Shown piece by piece: positions 25,017-32,584 of a DNA stretch of 64,000 bases. Below the pieces are notes generated by a model, which was not told the DNA's origin, made no database searches, and was given only the letters and a program-made list of their open reading frames with translations. The DNA comes from an uncultured Prevotellaceae bacterium (GTDB lineage Bacteria > Bacteroidota > Bacteroidia > Bacteroidales > Bacteroidaceae). The translations under genes and the position numbers were made by a program. Numbering within the stretch: the stretch's first letter is position 1; every line of letters starts with the position of its first letter. The stretch covers positions 1 to 64,000 of the forward strand of contig OMRP01000008.1 in NCBI GenBank assembly GCA_900313615.1, read 5' to 3'.

Positions 25017-27230
25017 ATGCGAATAATAAAATTCATCATCACAACAATCTCTCTCCTCATACTGCACATAGCAGTCTATGCGGTGCCAGCAATACCTGGG
25101 TTATGGACCACCATAACTCTCGTTGGCGGACAACAGGTGAGGGCGCAACTGGCTGGTGATGAACACATGCATTTTTATGTCTCTGAAACAGGACAACGAT
25201 TTGTCAAAGACCCTCAGTCGGAATACTATATTGAAGCATCGGCAGAGCAGGTGAGTGAACAGTATGCACGTAGGAAGGCAAAACGATCACCAAAACATAA
25301 ATTGCTCGGACAAATCGACAAAGCTTCTTTTCAAGGTTCACAAAAGGGATTGATTATCCTTGTGGAATTTCCCGACATGACCTTTGCCGAGGGACACGAC
25401 CCCGCACTTTATGAACGCATAGCCAATGAGGAAAACTTCACACATGAGATGGGTTTCAATGGCAGCGTGCACGACTATTTCAGAGACCAAAGCCATGGGG
25501 CGTTTGACCTGACCTTTGATGTGGTGGGACCGGTGATGTTGGAACATGAACATTATTACTATGGCGAGAATGACTCTCGTGGTAACGATATGCGACCGGG
25601 AGAGATGGTGGCGGAGGCTGTGTTGGCAGTACAAGAAGAGGTGGATTTCTCTAAATACGATTGGAACGGTGATGGCGTAATGGAGAATTTCTATGTCCTG
25701 TATGCCGGACTGGGCGAGGCTGACAGCAACGACCATGAGGCGGTGTGGCCACACATGTGGTATTTGTCGTCTAGCGATTATGGACAGACAATCCAACTCA
25801 ATGGTGTCACCATCGATATCTATGCTTGTGGCAACGAAAGATTGAGAATGGGGAAGATTGAGGGTATAGGTACGTTGTGTCATGAGTTCTCTCACTGTAT
25901 GGGATTCCCCGACATGTACGACACGGCGTATACGGGCAATTTTGGCATGGGAAAATGGGACCTCATGAGCTCAGGGTCATACCTCAATGGCAGTTTCACT
26001 CCTGCGGGTTACAGCGCATATGAGAGATGGCAGTGTGGATGGTTGGAACCTATCGAATTGGTGAATGATACAACGATAATTGACATGAAGGCCATCAATG
26101 AGGTGGATGCAGAGGCGTTCATCATATATAATAAAGGTCATCGGGATGAATATTATATACTCGAAAATAGACAGCTGACAGGGTGGAACGAATATCTGCC
26201 AGCTGCGGGCATGCTCATAACTCATGTTGACTATGACCCAGAACTGTGGCAGTATAACGCGGTCAATACCACAGGATACATCGAGGAATTGGAGCGGTCA
26301 AACGACCACCAGCGACTAACCATTTTCCATGCCGATGATGATGATGATGCCAATTATTTCTCTTCATGGTCGGGAGGCTATTGGATGAAAACGGAAGAGG
26401 GTGACACATATCCCTATTCGGAAGGATTGCTCTGCAACGACAGTCTCACCAACAACTCCACGCCTGCGGCTATGGTGTACAATGAGAATACTGACGGCTC
26501 GTTGTTCATGAACATAGCCATCAGTGACGTCACGCAAAATGATGACGGCACCATTGCCTTCGCCTTCGGTGATTCCAACATAACACCTGGACCTGGTCCA
26601 GAGCCACTGCCTGAAGGTACACTCTTCTATGAGTCATTTAATAAATGTCAGGGAAAAGGAGGAAACGATGATGGAGGGTTCTCGGGCTCGGTAGCCACTG
26701 GAGATTTCATTCCGGACATAACGGGATGGGAGAATGTTGGTGGGGCGATGTACGGAGCATACCAATGTGCTCGGTTTGGTACGACAAGGGAGGTGGGTGT
26801 AGTCACCACACCGAAGTTTGGTATCGAGGGAGAAACAACGTTGTCTTTCAAGGCGGCACCATGGGGTAACGATGATACAACACTATTGTTGTCCATCGAG
26901 AATCTGCCAGATGACAACGGGGCAATCTCTAACGTAGCAGCAATCATATCGCCTGCTGAGATAACCATGACTAAAGGGGAGTGGACTGATTTCACTGTCA
27001 CCATTCAAGGGGAGGGCTCCGTCCGCGTCACTTTCTCACCTGACAAGCGTTTCTTCCTTGACGAGGTGATAGCGGTAAAGAAAGAATCTGCACCCTCAGG
27101 CATTTCTCACATTTCTTACACCTCATCTTTCACCTCTTATTATTACACCCTTGATGGCCAGCGTCTCTCTGGCAAACCCACACAAAAAGGTATATATATC
27201 TTCAATGGAAAGAAAGTGATGGTTAAATAA
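25017..27230 (+). CDS. Secreted M6-family metalloprotease with T9SS-type C-terminus
   Basis: A 737-aa protein. The ATG at 25017 gives the signal peptide MRIIKFIITTISLLILHIAV; an upstream in-frame ATG would overlap the HD gene. The zinc site is HEFSH (His289, Glu290, His293) in LCHEFSHCMGFPDMYD, followed by WDLMSSGSY, the usual Met-turn region of M6 (immune-inhibitor-A-like) peptidases. After about residue 515 comes a beta-sandwich carbohydrate-binding-type module. The last 30 residues (YYTLDGQRL then KGIYIFNGKKVMVK) match the T9SS-type sorting end of Prevotella secreted proteins, similar to the gene at 41541-45233. It should be an extracellular protease. A small acidic gene follows 89 nt later. 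Confidence 0.88.
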   Translation: MRIIKFIITTISLLILHIAVYAVPAIPGLWTTITLVGGQQVRAQLAGDEHMHFYVSETGQRFVKDPQSEYYIEASAEQVSEQYARRKAKRSPKHKLLGQIDKASFQGSQKGLIILVEFPDMTFAEGHDPALYERIANEENFTHEMGFNGSVHDYFRDQSHGAFDLTFDVVGPVMLEHEHYYYGENDSRGNDMRPGEMVAEAVLAVQEEVDFSKYDWNGDGVMENFYVLYAGLGEADSNDHEAVWPHMWYLSSSDYGQTIQLNGVTIDIYACGNERLRMGKIEGIGTLCHEFSHCMGFPDMYDTAYTGNFGMGKWDLMSSGSYLNGSFTPAGYSAYERWQCGWLEPIELVNDTTIIDMKAINEVDAEAFIIYNKGHRDEYYILENRQLTGWNEYLPAAGMLITHVDYDPELWQYNAVNTTGYIEELERSNDHQRLTIFHADDDDDANYFSSWSGGYWMKTEEGDTYPYSEGLLCNDSLTNNSTPAAMVYNENTDGSLFMNIAISDVTQNDDGTIAFAFGDSNITPGPGPEPLPEGTLFYESFNKCQGKGGNDDGGFSGSVATGDFIPDITGWENVGGAMYGAYQCARFGTTREVGVVTTPKFGIEGETTLSFKAAPWGNDDTTLLLSIENLPDDNGAISNVAAIISPAEITMTKGEWTDFTVTIQGEGSVRVTFSPDKRFFLDEVIAVKKESAPSGISHISYTSSFTSYYYTLDGQRLSGKPTQKGIYIFNGKKVMVK

Positions 27231-27319
27231 AAACCTAACCCCGTCCCTCTGAAAGAGAAGGAGAAGCGAGACTCCACCCTTCCTTGGGGAGGGTCGGGGA
27301 GGGTGAAAAATAGAAATCT
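27231..27319. other. Spacer with GC-rich dispersed element
   Basis: The 89-nt gap between the M6 protease and the small acidic gene contains a CCGTCCCTCTGAAAGAG stretch and a copy of the dispersed CTTCCTTGGGGAGGG element (27276-27305). No terminator with a T run is visible, which favours co-transcription. Confidence 0.55.
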
Positions 27320-27523
27320 ATGAAAAAAGAGTATTTCAAACCACAATTGAAAACATGCTATCTGGAGTTTGTTCCATTGATGGACCAGACGTCCTCGGAT
27401 GTGCATACCGACGACCCGCAAGATCCGGGAGGCGCATTGAGCAACTCTGGCAATGTGTGGGATGAAGAGGAAGCCAATGATTGGGATGATGATAATTCGT
27501 ACAATATTTTTGACATCGAGTGA
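27320..27523 (+). CDS. Small acidic protein following T9SS-type cargo (copy A)
   Basis: A 67-aa protein with no known domain. It starts MKKEYFKPQLK, has a short hydrophobic part (LEFVPLMD), a Ser/Asp/Gly/Pro-rich middle and ends with NVWDEEEANDWDDDNSY and IFDIE. It closely parallels the 72-aa gene at 45376-45594: both begin MK[KR].Y..P..K, both carry VWD[EQ]E, and both end in an acidic tail. Both follow a gene whose product has a T9SS-type C-terminus, and both are followed by an intrinsic terminator. There is no signal peptide. Function unknown. Confidence 0.8.
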   Translation: MKKEYFKPQLKTCYLEFVPLMDQTSSDVHTDDPQDPGGALSNSGNVWDEEEANDWDDDNSYNIFDIE

Positions 27524-27542
27524 TGTATTATATCCTGCGAAT

Positions 27543-27573
27543 GGGGGAGCGACCTTCTTTGGTCTGCTCCCCC
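27543..27573 (+). terminator. Terminator after the small acidic gene
   Basis: The arms GGGGGAGC...GACC and GGTC...GCTCCCCC form a stem of about 12 bp with one bulged base, followed by GTCTTTT. It ends the M6-protease unit. Confidence 0.8.
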
Positions 27574-27623
27574 GTCTTTTGTATACTAACGTTTAATGCT
27601 AAACGCCTATTCCAAAGCAGAGT

Positions 27624-30224
27624 CTAAATATTCACCTGCACAGTCAAACATTTCAAATCCTTAGGCTGCGAACTGTTGCCATAGTAAATCTCGTATTCAC
27701 TGGTCTTGCTATGCATGCTATTTGTTCCCTCGTCCCAAAACTCGAAGCTCTTCTTGTCCAATGTAATTGTCGCCTTTCCTGTCTCGCCTGGCTTCAACTG
27801 CATTTTCTGGAAACCGCGCAACGACTTCAGTGGTCCGTTGACATCCGACTTGTCGCGGATATAAACCTGAACAACCTCGGTGCCTGCGCGTTGGCCTGTG
27901 TTGGTCACGGGCACTACCAAATCATATAGGGCATCACTCTTCTGCGACGGCTTCAGTTGACCCTCGCCAATGGCGAAAGTGGTGTAACTCATACCATAGC
28001 CGAAAGCGAACAATGGGTCGTCGAAATAACGGTAGGTGCGTCCCTTCATGGAATAATCCTCATAGTCGGGCAACTGGCTGCTGCTCTTATAGAAAGTGAT
28101 GGGTAACTTGCCCTCAGGGTTGTAGTCGCCGAAGAGTACATCAGCAATGGCGGTACCGCCTTCTTCACCGGCATACCATGCTTGCACGATGGCATCGCAA
28201 CTTTCTGTCTCGGGCAAAAGGGCAATGGCGGAACCGGAACAGTTCACGAAGATGGTGTGTTTGCCTGCTGCTTTCAAAGCTTTCAGGAAGTCGCGTTGAA
28301 CCTTCGGTAATTCAATATGCGTTCTATCGCCACCCTTGAAACCGTCAATGTCTACGGGCATCTCTTCGCCTTCCAAAGCGGGGGAGATGCCTCCCACGAA
28401 TATCACTTTGTCAATGCCGTTCAACTGACTGATTACTTGTTGGTAGTCGATGGGCTGTTCTTTCGCTATATTGATCTTCAAATCGGCATTGTAGGTGGGA
28501 ACATGGGCAAAACGTACTTCTATGTTGTAGCTCTTGCCTTTCTCGGCCTGGATGGCAACGCGGTTGGGCGTAGTGCGCCAGATATGATGCTGGAACTTAC
28601 GCTCGCCGTCGATATACAACTCGAAATGGCCACAGCCGTCCACGTTAACGACATATTCGCCTGACTCTTTCGGGGTGAACACGGTCTCATATTTTGCGGA
28701 GAAATCTTCTAATTGTACACGGGGCGCAAAATTGTGCATGCCGGCAGTGGTGACGGCGAGTGGGGTGGTGTAGTACTCTGTTGTCACGGGTGTGCCTTCC
28801 ATCTTGCTATTGTTCCAAAAAGTGCCTTTCATGCCTTTCTTGCCCTCAAAACTACACTGCGAACCCAACAGGCAGTCCATCACCTTGTCATAGGTGAGGT
28901 CGCAACCGGGATGGTAGAACACTTTCTTCTGCTTGCCCTTGATACCTTCTAAAATATTGACGGTCTTATTGGGCATACCATTGTAGTTGCCCCACATCAT
29001 GGGGGTGTTGTCGGCATTTGGACCAATGACGGCAATTTTCTCTTTGTTCTTCTTCAATGGCAGGATACCGCCTTTGTTCTGCAGCAATACAATGGTTTCA
29101 TGGGCCATGTCAAGGGCCAGTTGACGGTGTTCCTTGCAATCCATCACACTATAAGGTATCTTTGACCACTCAACCAACGAGGGGTCGTCCATCTCGCCTA
29201 AGTCGAAACGGCCTTCCAAGAGACGGATGACGTGTTTGTCCACTTCGCTCTCGCTGATGAATCCGCGACGTACGGCTTCAGGAATGCTGCGGTAGGCGTA
29301 ACCAAATCCACATTCTACGTCGGTGCCGGCTATGGCAGCCTTGGCACTGGCATGGGTGGCATCCGATGATGACTTGTGCGACTCGTAGAAGTCGCTAACG
29401 GCACCGCAGTCGCTCACCACGAGATACTGGAAGCCCCACTCGTCACGAAGAATGGTCTGCAGCAGTCGTTGAGAACCACAACAGGGGTCATCGTCCAAAC
29501 GCTGGTAGGCACACATCACCTCGCGTACCTTGGCGTCTTCCACCAAGGTCTTGAAAGCGGGCATATAGGTCTCCCACATATCCCTTGGCGATACATCGGT
29601 AAGGTTGGCACTGTGGCGAGTGTATTCGGGGCCGCTATGAACTGCATAGTGCTTGGCGCAAGCCCATAACTTGCGGTATTTGGCGTCCTCGGGACCCTGC
29701 AAACCTCTCACTACCTGGGTGCCCATCACCGAGGTGAGGTAAGGGTCTTCGCCGTAGGTTTCTTGGCCACGACCCCAACGGGGATCGCGGAAGATATTCA
29801 CGTTGGGGGTCCATACCGATAGACTATGAAACTTCTCGTCTTCTCCGCTGCCACGGTACATACGCTCGTTATATTGAGCGCGAAACTCGGTGCTGGCAGC
29901 GTCAAATACACGGTACAACAAACTTGGATTCCACGATGAAGCCATGGCGATGGGCTCGGGGAATACTGTCACATTGCCCATGTTAGCGGCGCCATGCAAT
30001 GCTTCGCTCCACCAAAAGAATTTTTTTATGCCAAGATGGGGGATGGCGGGACTCTCATCCATCATCAACATGGCTTTCTCCTCAAGACTCAGCATACTGC
30101 ATAAATCCACCGCCCGCTCGTGGGCACTCAATAGATGGTTTTGGTACGGATAGGTCTGCGCAATGCCGCTCTGCGACAACCAGCACATCGCAACCACCAT
30201 CATCGTCTTTCTTATCGTTCTCAT
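27624..30224 (-). CDS. GH3 beta-glycosidase with PA14 insert, probable xylosidase/glucosidase
   Basis: An 866-aa exported enzyme (signal peptide MRTIRKTMMVVAMCWLSQSG). The N-terminal GH3 TIM-barrel contains WWSEALHG (residues 71-78), a signature of the xylosidase-like GH3 group, WTPNVNIFRDPRWGRGQETY, and nucleophile Asp272 in VVSDCGAVSDF. Between about 450 and 590 a PA14-type beta domain (GTFWNNSKMEG ... GEYVVNVDGCGHFELYIDGE) interrupts the second domain, and a fibronectin-III-like domain ends the protein. This architecture resembles Xyl3A-type enzymes of rumen Prevotella. It should trim xylo- or gluco-oligosaccharides in the periplasm. A 16-nt tandem repeat lies immediately upstream. Confidence 0.92.
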   Translation of the reverse strand: MRTIRKTMMVVAMCWLSQSGIAQTYPYQNHLLSAHERAVDLCSMLSLEEKAMLMMDESPAIPHLGIKKFFWWSEALHGAANMGNVTVFPEPIAMASSWNPSLLYRVFDAASTEFRAQYNERMYRGSGEDEKFHSLSVWTPNVNIFRDPRWGRGQETYGEDPYLTSVMGTQVVRGLQGPEDAKYRKLWACAKHYAVHSGPEYTRHSANLTDVSPRDMWETYMPAFKTLVEDAKVREVMCAYQRLDDDPCCGSQRLLQTILRDEWGFQYLVVSDCGAVSDFYESHKSSSDATHASAKAAIAGTDVECGFGYAYRSIPEAVRRGFISESEVDKHVIRLLEGRFDLGEMDDPSLVEWSKIPYSVMDCKEHRQLALDMAHETIVLLQNKGGILPLKKNKEKIAVIGPNADNTPMMWGNYNGMPNKTVNILEGIKGKQKKVFYHPGCDLTYDKVMDCLLGSQCSFEGKKGMKGTFWNNSKMEGTPVTTEYYTTPLAVTTAGMHNFAPRVQLEDFSAKYETVFTPKESGEYVVNVDGCGHFELYIDGERKFQHHIWRTTPNRVAIQAEKGKSYNIEVRFAHVPTYNADLKINIAKEQPIDYQQVISQLNGIDKVIFVGGISPALEGEEMPVDIDGFKGGDRTHIELPKVQRDFLKALKAAGKHTIFVNCSGSAIALLPETESCDAIVQAWYAGEEGGTAIADVLFGDYNPEGKLPITFYKSSSQLPDYEDYSMKGRTYRYFDDPLFAFGYGMSYTTFAIGEGQLKPSQKSDALYDLVVPVTNTGQRAGTEVVQVYIRDKSDVNGPLKSLRGFQKMQLKPGETGKATITLDKKSFEFWDEGTNSMHSKTSEYEIYYGNSSQPKDLKCLTVQVNI

Positions 30225-30252
30225 ATTATTCAGTTATAAGTTATTAAGTTTT

Positions 30253-30346
30253 CAGTTCTTTAGTTATACAGTTCTTTAGTTATACAGTTCTTTAGTTATA
30301 CAGTTCTTTAGTTATACAGTTCTTTAGTTTATCAGTTCTTTAGTTC
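30253..30346. repeat. 16-nt tandem repeat upstream of GH3 gene
   Basis: Four perfect copies of CAGTTCTTTAGTTATA (30253-30316) followed by two degenerate copies. On the minus strand they lie directly upstream of the GH3 start codon. The copies have no spacers, so this is a slippage-type tandem repeat, not CRISPR. Confidence 0.9.
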
Positions 30347-30370
30347 TGTAGTTTTTTATTTCTTCAGTTT

Positions 30371-30389
30371 TCTCTGTTGTGTATGTTGC
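30371..30389. repeat. 19-nt motif also present near the tRNA
   Basis: TCTCTGTTGTGTATGTTGC occurs here and at 11079-11097, both in T-rich intergenic stretches. No gene is involved. Confidence 0.75.
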
Positions 30390-30398
30390 AACCAATTT

Positions 30399-31298
30399 TC
30401 AATCTTCAATTTTCAATAATTTTTCCACCTGCCATGGATTTTCCACAATCCACGTTCCCTCATACCTTTCCATGTAATTGCGGTTGAAACTTACACATTT
30501 TCCGTCAAAGAAATAAAAGGTATATACCGACGACGGTGCGTCGAGAACCCTTATGTCCTCTCTGGGCTTCACATATTGCTTCACCTTCAGCGTCTCACCT
30601 ATAGTTTCACCAACAGCTTCGGAAATCTCTCGCCGCTTGTGTGTTGTCTTGGCTTGAACACTCTTCTTTTCCACCACAGCATGGTCACCATAGTTGAAAT
30701 ACCAGAAGTCCTCGCGGGGACTGATACGCTCACCATTCTCCCCAACCATCATATACATATAACCATATTCGGAATGTTCCATACAAGCAATAACCTGATT
30801 GCCGTATTTAGTCTGATACCATTGCAATTTCTGAAGCAACTGACGATGGATTGTTTCTAAAAAAAACATACAGCGAAGCATCCCTTCTGAATCGTCCGCA
30901 GCCGATCCGTCGATATAACCGCGATGGTATATCCATTTATCGTCATCCTCGTTGCCATCCGATTTCCATATTCTCACCTTCCAGGTTTTCGCGTTGCTGG
31001 CATCTACCTTCTTGCGGAAATCCAACGGTTTGTTGTCCAACGACGTTTCACTCAACTGTTTTCGCAAGGTCTCCATATCCGAGCTATCCAACATGCAGTA
31101 GCCTCGTACCTGTAACGTCGAGTCATCTACAGACAGCAGATATTCACTTCCCACCATCTTCACGTCGTATTTTCTTCCTGCGTCATCGGTGTATTTATAA
31201 CCAACAACAATATGCTTGCCATTACATACCTGTGAAGCCCCTTGCATGCATATACTCGTGCAAATGGCCATAATCATCGTTATAAATGTTGTTTTCAT
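30399..31298 (-). CDS. Exported protein of unknown function
   Basis: A 299-aa protein with a short signal peptide (MKTTFITMIMAICTSICM). The sequence shows no domain I recognise. It is rich in aromatic and charged residues, with scattered cysteines. The middle (KTWKVRIWKSDGNEDDDKW and SEYGYMYMMVGENGER) suggests a beta-rich structure, and the end is WIVENPWQVEKLLKIED. It lies upstream of GH3 on the same strand (174-nt gap including the tandem repeat), so the two may be independent. A TATTTTTG box at 31369-31376 is the likely promoter. Confidence 0.75.
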   Translation of the reverse strand: MKTTFITMIMAICTSICMQGASQVCNGKHIVVGYKYTDDAGRKYDVKMVGSEYLLSVDDSTLQVRGYCMLDSSDMETLRKQLSETSLDNKPLDFRKKVDASNAKTWKVRIWKSDGNEDDDKWIYHRGYIDGSAADDSEGMLRCMFFLETIHRQLLQKLQWYQTKYGNQVIACMEHSEYGYMYMMVGENGERISPREDFWYFNYGDHAVVEKKSVQAKTTHKRREISEAVGETIGETLKVKQYVKPREDIRVLDAPSSVYTFYFFDGKCVSFNRNYMERYEGTWIVENPWQVEKLLKIED

Positions 31299-31368
31299 GT
31301 CATTGATAATGATTCGTGGTTAGTGCTTACATGTCTTTCACGGCTCTAATGTCGTTTATTTACATTTG

Positions 31369-31376
31369 CAAAAATA
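31369..31376 (-). promoter_or_regulatory. -7 element of exported unknown gene
   Basis: Minus-strand TATTTTTG about 70 nt before the ATG at 31298. No clear -33. Confidence 0.5.
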
Positions 31377-31636
31377 GCGTTTTCTCAACAATTTTCCTAC
31401 TTTTTTAAGCAAAAAAGGTGCTCTATTTGTTATATCACTCCCTTCTTCTTGCATTTATCCATTCTTTTCTATATTTTTTCCATTAAAAATCAACCAACTT
31501 AAAAACCATGACAACTATGAAAAAATATTGATGTTCTTTGTTTGTGCTCTCACGACAAGTTGGGTATACATCTGCCCTACTTGTCGCATTTTGCGCCATG
31601 CGTCGCAATGATTTATGGAAATAAAAGCCCCTTTCC
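31377..31636. other. Non-coding stretch with a hairpin
   Basis: No credible gene. A hairpin at 31553-31586 has 8-bp arms CGACAAGT / ACTTGTCG plus a further GGG/CCC pairing, with a 10-nt loop. It lacks a T run. A 7-codon frame (MTTMKKY) lies just upstream at 31508. The stretch leads into the promoter of the small peptide gene. Confidence 0.5.
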
Positions 31637-31677
31637 TTTGACACCGTTTGCTGAGGACGTACTTTTGTCGTGTCAAA
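31637..31677 (+). promoter_or_regulatory. Consensus promoter with flanking inverted repeat
   Basis: A -33 TTTG at 31637-31640, exactly 19 nt, then a -7 TACTTTTG at 31660-31667. An inverted repeat TTTGACAC (31637-31644) / GTGTCAAA (31670-31677) brackets the promoter from the -33 box to the predicted start site. This spacing is compatible with an operator pair bound by a dimeric regulator. Confidence 0.75.
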
Positions 31678-31693
31678 CAAAAAACATAAAGTC

Positions 31694-31813
31694 ATGAAGA
31701 AGTATATCAAACGTTTCTCAATACTCTTTGAAGAGTCGATGAAGGCAGTGCTGAAAGTCCACCCGATGCCTTCTATGTATACCTGTCACTGGTATGGATA
31801 TTATGCCTATTAA
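31694..31813 (+). CDS. 39-aa peptide gene in its own transcription unit
   Basis: The frame encodes 39 residues: MKKYIKRFSILFEESMKAVL, then KVHPMPSMYTCHWYGYYAY. The first part is basic and amphipathic; the last ten residues are rich in Tyr, Trp, His and Cys. I recognise no family. Support for a real gene is contextual: a consensus promoter ends 26 nt upstream, and an intrinsic terminator begins 10 nt after the stop. This gives a transcript of roughly 180 nt that contains this frame as its main coding possibility. It could encode a small peptide (leader, toxin-like or modified-peptide precursor), or the RNA itself may be functional. It lies upstream of an XRE-cupin regulator with its own promoter. 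Confidence 0.6.
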   Translation: MKKYIKRFSILFEESMKAVLKVHPMPSMYTCHWYGYYAY

Positions 31814-31823
31814 GACGATATTG

Positions 31824-31850
31824 ACGGCTGCCCCGAATAAGGGTAGCCGT
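31824..31850 (+). terminator. Intrinsic terminator of the 39-aa peptide gene
   Basis: The arms ACGGCTGCCC / GGGTAGCCGT (10 bp with one G-T pair) enclose a 7-nt loop and are followed directly by TTTT. It lies between the peptide gene and the -7 box of the next gene at 31927. Confidence 0.85.
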
Positions 31851-31926
31851 TTTTCTGATAATATCCCTTATGTTCTCTTTTCAAACAATTTCTCTCCTAA
31901 TTATCCTCTTTTCAAAAATAATTTAT

Positions 31927-31934
31927 TACTTTTG
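31927..31934 (+). promoter_or_regulatory. -7 element of XRE-cupin gene
   Basis: TACTTTTG, 53 nt before the ATG at 31988. A -33 TTTG is not evident. Confidence 0.55.
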
Positions 31935-31987
31935 CACCCAAATTTGTTACAATTTATCATTTTAGACCTTTTTGTACGTAAAAAATC

Positions 31988-32572
31988 ATGTCGAACAACC
32001 ATTCTGTCGTAGGTTCCAAAATCAAGGGACTCAGAGAAACGAAAGACATCTCGCTGCAGGAAATGTCAGAACGTAGCGGATTGACCATAGAGCAAATCTC
32101 ATCTATCGAAAACGACCAGTACTTACCATCGCTTGGACCGCTCATCAAGATAGCAAGAGCGCTGGGCGTACGTTTGGGCACCTTCCTCGATGACAACGAT
32201 GAATTGGGACCAGTGGTCTGTCGTGCCGAAGAGAGGGAGAACAACGACAGCATCAGCTTCTCCAACGGATCAACGGATGCACGCAAGCATATGGAGTACC
32301 ACTCGTTGGCCAAGCAGAAGGCGGGACGACACATGGAACCGTTCATCATAGACATACAACCATCGGAAGAGCGCGACTTCAAACTCTCTGCACACGAAGG
32401 CGAGGAATTTATATACGTCATGGAGGGAGAGGTGGAAATAGCATATGGTAAGGAAACATATAAACTTCGCAAAGGCGATAGCATCTTCTATGACTCCATA
32501 GTTATGCACCACGTTCACGGTGCTGAAGGACAGTCGGCAAAAATTCTTGCCGTCGTATATATTCCCTTCTAA
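31988..32572 (+). CDS. XRE-cupin transcriptional regulator
   Basis: A 194-aa regulator. Residues 8-65 are an XRE-type helix-turn-helix (GSKIKGLRETKDISLQEMSE, then SGLTIEQISSIEN). The C-terminal 70 residues are a cupin_2 sensor domain (HEGEEFIYVMEGEVEIAYG, LRKGDSIFYDS, HHVHG). Such proteins bind small ligands in the cupin and repress or activate adjacent metabolic genes. The following gene, 12 nt downstream, encodes an acyl-CoA synthetase-like ligase, which is a common pairing in Bacteroidales and suggests control of acyl or short-chain acid activation. Confidence 0.92.
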   Translation: MSNNHSVVGSKIKGLRETKDISLQEMSERSGLTIEQISSIENDQYLPSLGPLIKIARALGVRLGTFLDDNDELGPVVCRAEERENNDSISFSNGSTDARKHMEYHSLAKQKAGRHMEPFIIDIQPSEERDFKLSAHEGEEFIYVMEGEVEIAYGKETYKLRKGDSIFYDSIVMHHVHGAEGQSAKILAVVYIPF

Positions 32573-32584
32573 CAAACGAGACTC

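Noticed and set aside
30253..30346. Possible CRISPR array
   Set aside because: The repeat unit is only 16 nt and there are no spacers between copies.
31483..31710. 75-codon minus-strand frame over the small peptide promoter
   Set aside because: No conserved features, and it runs antisense to a consensus promoter and the start of the 39-aa gene.
31794..32012. 72-codon plus frame overlapping the terminator at 31824
   Set aside because: It passes through a strong terminator and a promoter and overlaps the XRE gene.
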